From an uncultured Luminiphilus sp. (GTDB taxonomy: Bacteria > Pseudomonadota > Gammaproteobacteria > Pseudomonadales > Halieaceae): a stretch of DNA of 64,000 bases. The translations under genes and the position numbers were made by a program. The notes beneath the pieces were generated by a model. That model saw only the letters and a program-made list of their open reading frames with translations. It was not told where the DNA came from and ran no database searches. Positions 1-9,605 of this stretch are shown piece after piece (the stretch's first letter is position 1; the number at the start of each line of letters is the position of its first letter). The stretch spans positions 62,001 through 126,000 of the forward strand of contig CALSUB010000009.1 in the NCBI GenBank assembly GCA_943789425.1. Reading direction: 5' to 3'.

Positions 1-297
1 GGACAAGAGGTGGTTAGTGCGTTGCTGCAGGCCGGTGAGGATCGTTTTCGCCCCATCATTTTGACGTCTTTGACGACCTTTGTGGGTCTGCTCCCGATCA
101 TGTCAGAGACAAGCGTTCAGGCACAGTTTTTGATTCCCATGGTGACCTCATTGTCCTTCGGCGTGCTGTTCGCCACGGGTGTCACCCTAATACTCGTCCC
201 TGCTCTGTACCTGATCGCGGAGGACCTGAGTGCATTCAAATCACGTTTCTTGGCCCGCTATCAGCGCCACCAAGGGGAGACCCCTAGCCCGTCTTAG
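1..297 (+). CDS. RND efflux transporter, C-terminal end (truncated by window edge)
   Basis: Translation [61 protein letters not shown] matches the C-terminal transmembrane region of AcrB-type RND pumps. Confidence 0.85.
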   Translation, partial: GQEVVSALLQAGEDRFRPIILTSLTTFVGLLPIMSETSVQAQFLIPMVTSLSFGVLFATGVTLILVPALYLIAEDLSAFKSRFLARYQRHQGETPSPS

Positions 298-353
298 GCC
301 AGAGAGGTGTCGCGTTGTGACACCGCTGGGTACCCCGGCGACTGATTATCCTG

Positions 354-1916
354 TCAGCGTGGCTGTGGTCCGGCGGCAATAATGGCCTCACTCACATCAA
401 ACTTCTTAATATTCTCTGTAAAGAGCGTCGCCAATTCATGGGCCTGTTCTTCATAGGCGTCGTCGTTCCCCCAACCTGCTTTGGGATTCGTGAATTGTGG
501 ATCAACGCCCTCAATGTGGGTGGGGTAATAGAGGTTGAGGCTCTCGATGTGCTGGGTCTCTGTGCCGATCAGTGAGCCTTCTTGAGCTGCTTTGACCACT
601 GCGCGGGTAACGGGGATGGGAAAGCGTGCGCCGCTCCCGCCAGGTGCGCCAGAGCCTCCGGCCCATCCGGTATTGATCAAGTAAACCTGACTGCCAAAAT
701 CTTCAATGCGCTTAATCAGTAGCTCAGCGTAGTCCCCTGCCGGTCTTGGCATGAAAGGTGCGCCAAAGCAGGTTGAAAACGTCGGGTTGATGCCGGCCTC
801 AGCGCCCACTTCGGTAGAGCCCACTCGAGCCGTATAGCCGGACAGAAAATGAAAAGCGGCGGCCTCTTTGGATAAGATCGAAACGGGCGGTAACACACCA
901 AATACGTCACAGGTAAGGAAGATGACGCAGCCGGGTTCTCCACCAGCATTACTGGATGAGCGTTTTTGAACATGCTCAAGGGGATAGCAGCAGCGGCCAT
1001 TTTCGGTCAGTTTGGTATCGCAGTAGTCGGCATGTCCTTGCTCGTCGAGTACCACGTTTTCGATGATCGCACCGGTTCGGATCGCGTCCCAAATAACGGG
1101 TTCATTTTTCTGGCTTAAATCAATGGTTTTTGCGTAACAACCGCCTTCAATGTTGAAGACTGATCCTTTAGACCAGCCATGCTCGTCATCACCGATGAGG
1201 TAACGACCGGGATCCGCAGACAGCGTCGTTTTGCCCGTACCGGAGAGGCCGAAAAACAAGGTGGTGTCGCCGGCCTCGCCAATATTGGCGGAACAGTGCA
1301 TCGGCATGACGTCCTTTTCTGGCAGTAAGAAATTCTGAACTGAGAACATCGCCTTTTTCATTTCTCCGGCATAACGCATGCCGGCGATTAAGACTTTACG
1401 TTGTCCGAAATGAATGATGACGGTGCCGTCAGAGTGCGTGCCGTCGCGCTCAGGGTCACAGACAAAGTCGGCAACATTGAGTATTTTCCATTCGGGTTTA
1501 TGCGATGGGTTGTAGGTTTCAGGCTGGATGAACATGTTGCGACCAAACAAGGATTGCCAAGCGGTGGCAGTAATCACTTTGACCGGGAGGTAGTGATCAC
1601 TGTGCGCTCCAACATGCATGTATTGCACCCAGGTCTCGGACTGACTGGCGTGGGATTTAACACGCTCCCAAAGCGCGTCAAAACGATCTGCGTCGAACGG
1701 TCGGTTCACGCCGCCCCAGTCGATCGCCTCCTCGCTGGAGGGCTCTTTAACGACAAAGCGATCTGCAGGCGATCGACCGGTGCGGGGTCCGGTTTCGATT
1801 CGCAACGCGCCGGTGTCAGATAAAATGCCCTCACCCCGCTCAAGTGCCATTTCAATGAGTGCGGCAGGCAATAGTTCGGTGTGAGTGTCAGGAGGTGTGG
1901 GGACTGCGTCGGTCAT
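354..1916 (-). CDS. pckA: phosphoenolpyruvate carboxykinase (ATP)
   Basis: [15 protein letters not shown]-loop, [23 protein letters not shown] extends to 2006 but MTDAV at 1916 is the likelier start. Confidence 0.95.
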   Translation of the reverse strand: MTDAVPTPPDTHTELLPAALIEMALERGEGILSDTGALRIETGPRTGRSPADRFVVKEPSSEEAIDWGGVNRPFDADRFDALWERVKSHASQSETWVQYMHVGAHSDHYLPVKVITATAWQSLFGRNMFIQPETYNPSHKPEWKILNVADFVCDPERDGTHSDGTVIIHFGQRKVLIAGMRYAGEMKKAMFSVQNFLLPEKDVMPMHCSANIGEAGDTTLFFGLSGTGKTTLSADPGRYLIGDDEHGWSKGSVFNIEGGCYAKTIDLSQKNEPVIWDAIRTGAIIENVVLDEQGHADYCDTKLTENGRCCYPLEHVQKRSSSNAGGEPGCVIFLTCDVFGVLPPVSILSKEAAAFHFLSGYTARVGSTEVGAEAGINPTFSTCFGAPFMPRPAGDYAELLIKRIEDFGSQVYLINTGWAGGSGAPGGSGARFPIPVTRAVVKAAQEGSLIGTETQHIESLNLYYPTHIEGVDPQFTNPKAGWGNDDAYEEQAHELATLFTENIKKFDVSEAIIAAGPQPR

Positions 1917-2009
1917 TTTGGGTTCCGTGATGATTGCATAATGGCAATGGGTTTGTGTGAGTTGCTCGTCGTTTCGCTGTTGGTTTGTTCGTGGTTCATT
2001 CGTCAAATG

Positions 2010-2897
2010 TTAATGAAGCGTCCTAGCCTCGCCGTCAGTGGGCTCGGGAGTGCTAGCGGCTGTTTCCAACACCTCTGGGCCGAAACGATATGATGTACCG
2101 CACAGTTCACAAGTCAACGTGATCTCACCCAGTTCAGCGAGAATGTCCGCTTTTTCTGATTCCGGTAATAAGGCAATGGTATTGGCACTTCGCTCACGAC
2201 TACACCGACATTTAAACAAAATGGGGGTGGGTGGGTACAGCGTTACGGTTTCCTCATGATAAAGCTTGAATAGTAGCGTCTCTGAGGGTAGGTCTAGCAA
2301 CTCAGCCGAGCTGATGGTTTCAGCCAGCGTGCAGAGGTGGTGCCACTGTTCTTCTCGCGCAGTCCCTTCGGATAGCTGTGCGGGGAGCTGTTGCAGCATC
2401 AAGCCAGAGCTGGTTTGACCGTCACTGGCAAGCCAAAATTTGGCCCCCAGTTGTTCACTCTGAGCAAAATAGGCCTCTAGGACCTCGGCGAGAGAGCCGT
2501 TTTCTAAAGCGACGATCCCTTGATATCGCTGTCCTTGGTCCCGCTCTATCGTCAGCGCTAGCTGCCCACCCTCGAGTAGCGACATTGGGTCGGTGCTCTC
2601 TTGTTGAATGTCGCCTTGGGCAATGCCGCGAATATGGCCTTCGCTCGAACACTCCACCATCGCGAGGGTAATCGCTTGGCTACTTCTTGCTTGCAGGATG
2701 ATCCTGCCTTCATATTTCAAGTTATTACTGATCAGTACGGCGGCGGAGGCAAACTCACCGAGTAAGCGGGTGACCGTCTTGCTGTAGGGTTGTTGCCCCA
2801 GCATATCCACTAGGGCTGAGCCTAGCTTGACGGTCTCTCCACGCACATCAATGCCGTCAAATAGGAAGCGGAGGCTTGTATCAGTGAGCATTTTCAT
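2010..2897 (-). CDS. hslO: Hsp33 redox-regulated chaperonin
   Basis: C-terminal CRCSRERSANTIALLPESE...LTCELCGTSYRF CxC/CxxC zinc centre; start at MKMLTDTSLRFLFD. Confidence 0.95.
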   Translation of the reverse strand: MKMLTDTSLRFLFDGIDVRGETVKLGSALVDMLGQQPYSKTVTRLLGEFASAAVLISNNLKYEGRIILQARSSQAITLAMVECSSEGHIRGIAQGDIQQESTDPMSLLEGGQLALTIERDQGQRYQGIVALENGSLAEVLEAYFAQSEQLGAKFWLASDGQTSSGLMLQQLPAQLSEGTAREEQWHHLCTLAETISSAELLDLPSETLLFKLYHEETVTLYPPTPILFKCRCSRERSANTIALLPESEKADILAELGEITLTCELCGTSYRFGPEVLETAASTPEPTDGEARTLH

Positions 2898-2967
2898 GGG
2901 GCCGCAGTGTATCATTGGGGGCTCACAGCATAGCTGGGTGTCAGCCGCATCCCAATCGGATTACTGA

Positions 2968-3249
2968 ATGTCTGCCATTTATTTATCTGAGTCTCATCAT
3001 CTTGACGCCGATGCCCGAGAGCGGGCCCTGCAGGCGCTGCATGACTACCTGTCACAGAGCTTAGGTGCGAACGTGGTAAGGCATGACGCCGAGCTCGTAT
3101 TCAGTGGAGCCGGCTATTCCGGAACCGTCTCGTTAGAGGAGGAACAAGTTCACGGTGAGTTGAAGCTTGGCCTACTGATGAGGCCGATGAAGGGCACCAT
3201 TACGCGGGAAATAAAAGCGGTATTGGCGACCTACCTCGAGGGCAACTAA
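2968..3249 (+). CDS. polyhydroxyalkanoic acid system family protein
   Basis: 93 aa; resembles the small PHA-granule-region family (xxAxxxxxxLxxxLGANVVRHDAELVFSGAGYSG...KGTITREIKAVL). Confidence 0.55.
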   Translation: MSAIYLSESHHLDADARERALQALHDYLSQSLGANVVRHDAELVFSGAGYSGTVSLEEEQVHGELKLGLLMRPMKGTITREIKAVLATYLEGN

Positions 3250-3250
3250 G

Positions 3251-3270
3251 CCCTCTCGGTAAGGGGTTTT
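3251..3270. terminator. intrinsic terminator between convergent genes
   Basis: CCCtctcggtaaGGGGTTTT just after the stop codon. Confidence 0.55.
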
Positions 3271-3535
3271 AACTGCTGAGTGCTTTGACTCTTGCGTTCA
3301 GACGGCTCTTATGCCGCGCCGCCTTATTCTTTTTGATGATGCCCCGGTTCGCCATTCGGTCAATCACAGGGACCGCTGAGTCGTAGGCTGCTTGCGCTTC
3401 CTGCGCATTGTCAGCATCGATTGCCGCAACGACCTGCTTAATCTTGGTGCGCACTAAGGATCGTAAGCCGGCGTTATGTGCCCGACGCTTGTCATTTTGT
3501 CGAGCACGCTTTTGTGCTTGGGGGGAATTAGCCAC
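3269..3535 (-). CDS. rpsT: 30S ribosomal protein S20
   Basis: VANSPQAQKRARQNDKRRAHNAGLRSLVRTKIKQV; GTG start at 3535 (ORF track extends upstream). Confidence 0.93.
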   Translation of the reverse strand: MANSPQAQKRARQNDKRRAHNAGLRSLVRTKIKQVVAAIDADNAQEAQAAYDSAVPVIDRMANRGIIKKNKAARHKSRLNARVKALSS

Positions 3536-3642
3536 CAGTAATCTCCAAGGGACTATCAAACGGGCGCGAATGATCAGAGATACACGATTCAATGTCAACT
3601 AGCAGGATCATGACAACGTTGCTAATAGGGCTTATTAACTGT

Positions 3643-3936
3643 TTACCACCCTAACCCGATCAGTAACCAGCCCAGCGCCGCAAAAGCGACCGAAGAACCC
3701 GCCTGGTCTAAGCGAAACAGGGCGTAGCCATAGCTGAGGGGAGGTAACAATAGAGTAACCATCCCCCAAGTAAATTCTGTTCGCCAGGAGGTAATCATGA
3801 GCAGCACCCAGCTGACGAGCAAGCATGCGGCCCCTAGGGTCATTAAAAACGAACTTGAAGCTTCCATTTGTCCTCTCTGAAGGGTAGGTTGCGATGCGCC
3901 GCGAAGGGTACCAGAAAGCCGCAAGCAAGGGCACAA
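3643..3936 (-). CDS. small integral membrane protein
   Basis: 97 aa with several hydrophobic segments (CLLVSWVLLMIT, VTLLLPPLSYGYALF, FAALGWLLIGLGW). Confidence 0.5.
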   Translation of the reverse strand: MCPCLRLSGTLRGASQPTLQRGQMEASSSFLMTLGAACLLVSWVLLMITSWRTEFTWGMVTLLLPPLSYGYALFRLDQAGSSVAFAALGWLLIGLGW

Positions 3937-3940
3937 TGAC

Positions 3941-5125
3941 GTGGTGCTTGATCACAGGAATCGCATGACAGAGATCGAACCGCTGCACGACGATGATCCG
4001 TTCGCAGAGATCAGGCCTTATTCCAACCGCGAGGCCCCGGATGTCCTGCGCCGATTGGCCCTCGATGCTGAGCTGACAGAGACCCTTGCCCAGTGGAGGC
4101 TGTCTCGGCTTAATCGTATTTGGCCTGCCTTAGCCCAAGCCCTCGCGAGACTGTGGTTGCAGCGGATGGTGCGTCGATTGTCGTCAGTCGAGGACCTGCA
4201 GAACCTCATTGCGCCAGCACTGTCCCGCACGATTAAGAAAACATCCCAGTTCTCGGTTAGCGGTATTGAGCATCTCGACCTGAAGCAGGCCCGCGTGTAT
4301 CTGAGTAATCACCGCGATATTTTTCTGGATGCTGCGTATGCAAATTACGCGTTGCATCGCATGGGGGCGAGGACGATGTCGCTTGCGATCGGCGATAACC
4401 TACTGTCTAAACAGTGGGTGGCCGACTTAATGCGCCTTAATAAAAGCTTTGTGGTGAAGCGAAATCTCGGCGGCCCTAGGGCATTACTGGCGGCGACAAA
4501 GCTATTGGCGAAATTCATACGACAGTCTGTTACCCAAGATCACAACCCCATTTGGATCGCACAGAGGGAGGGGCGGGCAAAGGATGGCTGCGATGTGACT
4601 GAACCTGCGGTGATCAAAATGCTGACGCTATCTCGGGATCAGAACGAATCACGCGAATCAGTGCTGAAAAGTCTCAATATCGTGCCGCTTGTTATTGCTT
4701 ACGAACTGGATCCCTGCGATGAATTAAAGGCGGCCGAGCTGTCTGCTGGCGCGACCTATACCAAAGCTGAATTTGAGGATGTGGCATCAATGTCTCTCGG
4801 GATTATGGGCCAAAAGGGTTGCGTGCATCTGCATTTCGGAGATCCACTGGACCCTGACCTCGACGTCGCCGGTGTGGTGAGTGCTATCGATCAGCAGATG
4901 GTCGCCCATTATCGTTTATATCGAACCAATGTCTGGGCTTGGGAGTGGCTTCATGGCGAGCAGGTGCCCGATTTTGTGACCGCTCATGAAGGGGAAATTT
5001 CCGAGTCGGCGTTTCGATTACGGATCGAAGCCGCTCCAGTGCAGTATCGAGACCAGTTATTGGCAATGTATGCCAATCCAGTCAGTCGTCTACTGAGCGA
5101 AACGGTCGCACTAGAGGGCCATTAA
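3941..5125 (+). CDS. glycerol acyltransferase family protein (PlsC-like)
   Basis: LSNHRDIFLDAAYANYAL (NHxxxxD acyltransferase motif) and IWIAQREGRAKDG; true start may be MTEIEPLHDD at 3965. Confidence 0.8.
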   Translation: MVLDHRNRMTEIEPLHDDDPFAEIRPYSNREAPDVLRRLALDAELTETLAQWRLSRLNRIWPALAQALARLWLQRMVRRLSSVEDLQNLIAPALSRTIKKTSQFSVSGIEHLDLKQARVYLSNHRDIFLDAAYANYALHRMGARTMSLAIGDNLLSKQWVADLMRLNKSFVVKRNLGGPRALLAATKLLAKFIRQSVTQDHNPIWIAQREGRAKDGCDVTEPAVIKMLTLSRDQNESRESVLKSLNIVPLVIAYELDPCDELKAAELSAGATYTKAEFEDVASMSLGIMGQKGCVHLHFGDPLDPDLDVAGVVSAIDQQMVAHYRLYRTNVWAWEWLHGEQVPDFVTAHEGEISESAFRLRIEAAPVQYRDQLLAMYANPVSRLLSETVALEGH

Positions 5126-5126
5126 G

Positions 5127-7247
5127 GTGATCGACGAGGCGCTACAGGACGAGATCCGCGTGGCCTATCAGACGCTCACTGAAGCGCTGCAACTCAATCC
5201 CCGGTGGGGACAGCGTCAAATGATCGCGGAGGTAGCCAATGCGCTGGGTGATCCCGAGGCTGACCCACCGATTGCAGTCGTCGAGGCGGGAACGGGTACT
5301 GGAAAAACCGTGGCTTACTTAGTCGCTGCCTTACCAATCGCGCGTAAGCGAGGAAAAAAAGTGGTGGTTGCTTCGGCCACGATTGCGCTACAGGAACAGC
5401 TGTTATTTCGCGATTTACCTGATGTGATGCATAACAGTGGTCTTGAATATGAGGCAGCGCTGGCCAAGGGGAGAGGTCGTTATATTTGCCTCCTGAAGCT
5501 CGATCACCAACTGTCTGAACAGGTCATCGATCCTGTTATCCCACTCTACCCCGACGAATTTGCCGCGCCCGACAGGGCGTTAGCAGGGCCCATTTTTGAT
5601 GAAATGGTAGCCGCGTTGGGCTCAGATCGTTGGGATGGCGACTTCGATTCTTGGCCTGGCAGTCTCGATGTGGGGGTGAAGCGATTGGTGTCGACAGAGC
5701 AAAGTCAGTGTATTGGTCGCCGTTGCCCGCATGTCAGCCAATGTAGCTTTTTCCGTGCCCGCGAAGGTTTAGAGAATGCCGATATCGTGGTCACTAATCA
5801 TGATTTAGTGCTGTCAGATTTACGTCTTGGTGGTGGGGTGATCCTGCCAGCACCGGAGGATTGTTTTTATATTTTTGATGAGGGGCACCAGCTGCCCAGT
5901 AAATGCCTGAATCATTTTGCGCTTCGCTTTCACAGTGGCACCACTTTGCAGGGGTTGCGAGATAGCGAGCGCTGGGTAGAGAGCTCAAGTGTTGGTTGGA
6001 TCAAGCGTGGATTGGATGAGCGAATTATGCCGACGCTGACGGCGCTCTTTGACGATCTGCTTGAGCGCACGCTCCAGATCGCTGAGACAGTCTGGGCATT
6101 GTTTCCTGACGAGGGGGTGGAGCGAGCGGAGTATCGACTACCTCATGGCCGAGTCCCTGCTGGGTTCGCCGAACAGGCAACCCTGCTATTGGCGCAATGG
6201 GAGAAACTGCACCGAGAGGCTGGCCGCCTAGAGGCAATGCTTGAAAATAGAACCAACGAGACCGCGCTGGTGCCAAAAGAGCAGGGCGATCCTGTCAATG
6301 ATCCCGATGTTGACTTAGTCAATGCGCAAGGCATGGTGGCGCGTGCAGAACAGCAGGTCGCGGTATGGAGGGCATTTGCTCAGGCGCCTAGTAATGACCA
6401 GCCTGGTGACGGCTGGGCGCGCTGGTGCTTGCATCGGGGCAATCTGCAGTCAGTAGAATGTCAGGCCAGTCCAATATTACCCGGCGAGTTGCTGAAGGAC
6501 GCGATTTGGGACCGGGCCGCTGGTGCGGTAGTAACGTCTGCAACCCTGGCGGCACTGGGTACTTTTGATCGCTTTCGAGAGCGTTCGGGAATACCGAGCT
6601 CGGCGAGGTGGAAGCAAGTTGCGAGTCCCTTTGATCCTAAGAAAGCCATATTCTCAGTGCCGGCCATGACAACTGAACCGAGTCAAGCAGACGCCCATAC
6701 AGAGGAACTCATCGCCTTGATACCGGAGCTCATACGAGATGATCTCGGCGTCTTGTTATTGTTCACGTCACGTCGTCAACTTGAGGCGGTGTTGGCGGGT
6801 ATCGCCACTGAGATCTCGCATCATCGATTGGTGCAAGACCAGTTGAGTAAAAGTGCTCTGCTTACGGAGCATCGTCGCAATATCGATAGAGGCGAACCGT
6901 CGGCGATATTTGGATTGGCAAGTTTTTTTGAGGGTATCGATCTGCCAGGCGACTACTGCCGACATGTGGTGATTGCTAAGCTACCCTTTGCCGTCCCTGA
7001 CGATCCGATTTCTTCGGCTCACGCGGAACTACTCGACGCACAAGGTCGGGATCCCTTCATGGAGATCAATGTCCCGGATGCCGCACAGAAATTGATTCAG
7101 GCTAGCGGCAGATTGCAGCGCACTGAAGATGATGAGGGCCGTATTACGCTGCTCGACAAGCGCTTATTGAGTCGCCGTTATGGGCGAGTGATGTTGGAGA
7201 CGCTGCCCGCCTTCACCTTTGAGTTGGCGGGAAGCGCGTCACGGTAA
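5127..7247 (+). CDS. dinG: ATP-dependent DNA helicase DinG
   Basis: VEAGTGTGKTVAYLV Walker A, FDEGHQL DExH box, FeS cysteines CIGRRCPHVSQCSFF, QASGRLQRTEDDEGRI motif VI. Confidence 0.93.
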   Translation: MIDEALQDEIRVAYQTLTEALQLNPRWGQRQMIAEVANALGDPEADPPIAVVEAGTGTGKTVAYLVAALPIARKRGKKVVVASATIALQEQLLFRDLPDVMHNSGLEYEAALAKGRGRYICLLKLDHQLSEQVIDPVIPLYPDEFAAPDRALAGPIFDEMVAALGSDRWDGDFDSWPGSLDVGVKRLVSTEQSQCIGRRCPHVSQCSFFRAREGLENADIVVTNHDLVLSDLRLGGGVILPAPEDCFYIFDEGHQLPSKCLNHFALRFHSGTTLQGLRDSERWVESSSVGWIKRGLDERIMPTLTALFDDLLERTLQIAETVWALFPDEGVERAEYRLPHGRVPAGFAEQATLLLAQWEKLHREAGRLEAMLENRTNETALVPKEQGDPVNDPDVDLVNAQGMVARAEQQVAVWRAFAQAPSNDQPGDGWARWCLHRGNLQSVECQASPILPGELLKDAIWDRAAGAVVTSATLAALGTFDRFRERSGIPSSARWKQVASPFDPKKAIFSVPAMTTEPSQADAHTEELIALIPELIRDDLGVLLLFTSRRQLEAVLAGIATEISHHRLVQDQLSKSALLTEHRRNIDRGEPSAIFGLASFFEGIDLPGDYCRHVVIAKLPFAVPDDPISSAHAELLDAQGRDPFMEINVPDAAQKLIQASGRLQRTEDDEGRITLLDKRLLSRRYGRVMLETLPAFTFELAGSASR

Positions 7248-7262
7248 AGGTGGGGTAAAAAG

Positions 7263-7607
7263 ATGGCGTTAACATCAGATGAGTCCGCGCGTAATGAGAT
7301 TGCAGCGCAATTGATTGAGCTGGAGGCTGGCTTGAGACAATCGGGTTTGTGGTCTGATGAAGTGCGTTCACCAGAGTCTTTGATGTCGGATCAACCCTTT
7401 GCTGTCGATGTGCTGGAGATGGAGCAATGGTTGCAGTATGTATTTTTGCCCACGCTATATCACCTATTAGAACAGAATGCCCCTATGCCTGAGCAATGTG
7501 CGATCGCGCCCATGGCTGAGGAAACATTGGGTAAGAAGCCCATTCCTTGCAAGGCACTGATCGCGACGCTAAGGGATCTCGATCGTCTCATTACGGAGAC
7601 GCGCTAA
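7263..7607 (+). CDS. yqcC: YqcC family protein
   Basis: 114 aa; FAVDVLEMEQWLQYVFLPTLYHLLEQNAPMPEQCAIAPMAEE typical of YqcC. Confidence 0.85.
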   Translation: MALTSDESARNEIAAQLIELEAGLRQSGLWSDEVRSPESLMSDQPFAVDVLEMEQWLQYVFLPTLYHLLEQNAPMPEQCAIAPMAEETLGKKPIPCKALIATLRDLDRLITETR

Positions 7608-7639
7608 GACACAAGCGCTGTGACCCCGAATAACAGGCA

Positions 7640-7670
7640 AAAAAAACCCCAGACGTACTCTGGGGTCTTG
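7640..7670. terminator. bidirectional intrinsic terminator
   Basis: A-tract then CCCCAGAcgtacTCTGGGG then TCTTGATT between convergent yqcC and SDR gene. Confidence 0.8.
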
Positions 7671-7685
7671 ATTAGACAGCAACGG

Positions 7686-8447
7686 TTAGAACTGAACGCG
7701 CTTGGTAAAGCCGCCATCAACCACCACATTGGTGCCTGTTGTCCATCCCGAACGCGGGCTGGCTAAGAAAGCCACGGTGTCCGCTATTTCATAATTGTCG
7801 CCCATTCGCCCCATGGGAATATTGGCAACGGTCGCATCGTAAAAATCGGTCATATGCGTTTTGATTTGCTCCCAGGCGCCGCCCTCAAAATAAACCGGTC
7901 CGGGGCTCACTGAATTCACGCGGATACCAGATCCTGCAAGGGCTTGCGCTAGATTGCTCGCATAATTTAAAAGCCCGGCTTTGATCGCGCCGTACGGGCT
8001 GGGGCCAGCGAAGGCTTCCACCGCCGCAGTGGTTGAAATCACCACGATGGCGCCCGAATCGGATTTTTCGAGATAGGGCTGGGTTAATTCTACGCCACGC
8101 CACGTTCCCATCATGTCGGATTCAAAGTTGGCGCGCCAGCCGGCCTCGCCATTGTCAGCGCCACCCGCCGAGACGTTGGGCACAAAGATATCGATGCCAC
8201 CGAGCGTCTCGGCACAGGCGTTGACCCATGCTTCAAGAGAGGCCGCGTCCGTCACGTCAACAACGCTACCGCAGGCCTTGACGCCTTTGCTGGTCAGTGA
8301 GGCGACCGTCTCATCAACCTCGGCTTGGTTGCGCGCACAGACGCCGATGTGGCAACCCTCATCCGCCAACGTTTCTGCAATGGCGCGACCAATGCCTTTG
8401 GTGGATCCAGTAATCAGGGCGACCTTATCTTTTAGTTGTAAATCCAT
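7686..8447 (-). CDS. SDR family oxidoreductase
   Basis: TGSTKGIGRAIAETLA cofactor motif, YGAIKAGLLNYA active site, VVDGGFTKRVQF C-terminus. Confidence 0.9.
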   Translation of the reverse strand: MDLQLKDKVALITGSTKGIGRAIAETLADEGCHIGVCARNQAEVDETVASLTSKGVKACGSVVDVTDAASLEAWVNACAETLGGIDIFVPNVSAGGADNGEAGWRANFESDMMGTWRGVELTQPYLEKSDSGAIVVISTTAAVEAFAGPSPYGAIKAGLLNYASNLAQALAGSGIRVNSVSPGPVYFEGGAWEQIKTHMTDFYDATVANIPMGRMGDNYEIADTVAFLASPRSGWTTGTNVVVDGGFTKRVQF

Positions 8448-8474
8448 AGCGTTTCTCCTTGTTAGTTAATGTCG

Positions 8475-9596
8475 TTATGCGGGACCGGCTGGGGCGATTT
8501 TGTTGTTATCGAGGGCCATGAATTCTTGAAGCGCTTCCCCCTTTGAGCACACCCAGGTTTCTAATGCGGTGACGCGCTTAAAGAAATGCCCCACGATGTA
8601 TTCATCGGTGGTGGCGATGCCGCCATGAAGCTGGATGGCTTCCTGCGTCACTTTTCTGCCCACAGCGGCGGATTTGACCTTAGCCGCGCGCGCAAACCGT
8701 GCTCGATCCGGCGAGTCGCGATCTGCCGCGTCGCAGGCAGCATAGACTAGGGATCGCGTGGTTTCAGTTTGAATGAGCATATTGGCCATGCGATGCTGCA
8801 ACGCTTGAAATGACGCCAGCGGCTGTCCAAATTGCTCTCGCTGCTTGGTGTAATCCACAGTCGTATCGAGTGCTGCCTGCGCTGCACCCAAGGTCTCTGC
8901 ACTGCTCAATGTCATCGCGCACTCCCGAAAGGCCGACAGCGCGTCTGACGCCGCATCTCCCATGAGTAATATTTGGTTATCGTCAATAGCGAGGTCAAAA
9001 TGACAGTTAGCGCCTCCTTTCCCATCGTGCGTTGGAAAAGTTTCACAGCTCAGTCCCTCGGCGTTTTTTGCCACCAATACCCACGCGAGTCCGTTGCAAC
9101 TGTCTGCCAAAACGACAAAGTGCGTGGCGGAGGCACCGGCGCTGATCCAGTATTTCCTCCCCTGCAAGTGCCAGCCAGATTCTGTTTTCGATAAGGTGGA
9201 AGAGGGGGACAGTCGGCTCTCCGCAGTCGGCTCATCAATGGCCGCTATCGCAATTAACTCGCCAGAGATGACGTCTGGTACGAGCGCGCCGGCTTGGTCA
9301 CTGTGCATCAAAACAGTACTCGCGACGGCAAGCGTATCGATTAAGGGTTCAGTGACGAGGTATTGGCCGCACAACTCAGCGAGAATGGCGATTTCGCGTA
9401 GGCCAAAGTTGAGGCCATCCATCGACTCAGGGAAAGGCATCGCTAGCCAGCCCATCTCGGCAAACGCCTGCCATTTCTGCGGCTGGCTATAAACGCCCTC
9501 GGCGATCTGATCACGCCGCTGATTAAAATCAGCATTGTCACGCAAGTATCGATCTGCGGTGTCCCACAGCATGGTTTGTTCTTCGGTCATCGTCAC
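8475..9596 (-). CDS. acyl-CoA dehydrogenase family protein (possible partner subunit)
   Basis: REQFGQPLASFQALQHRMANM, EAIQLHGGIATTDEYIVGHFFKR. Confidence 0.88.
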   Translation of the reverse strand: MTMTEEQTMLWDTADRYLRDNADFNQRRDQIAEGVYSQPQKWQAFAEMGWLAMPFPESMDGLNFGLREIAILAELCGQYLVTEPLIDTLAVASTVLMHSDQAGALVPDVISGELIAIAAIDEPTAESRLSPSSTLSKTESGWHLQGRKYWISAGASATHFVVLADSCNGLAWVLVAKNAEGLSCETFPTHDGKGGANCHFDLAIDDNQILLMGDAASDALSAFRECAMTLSSAETLGAAQAALDTTVDYTKQREQFGQPLASFQALQHRMANMLIQTETTRSLVYAACDAADRDSPDRARFARAAKVKSAAVGRKVTQEAIQLHGGIATTDEYIVGHFFKRVTALETWVCSKGEALQEFMALDNNKIAPAGPA

Positions 9597-9605
9597 GCTA
9601 GTACC

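Noticed and set aside
306-324. GGTGTC...GACACC dyad after the RND gene as a terminator
   Set aside because: Short stem and no U-tract; not enough support
1401-1823. 140-aa plus-strand ORF
   Set aside because: Antisense to conserved pckA; no recognisable domain
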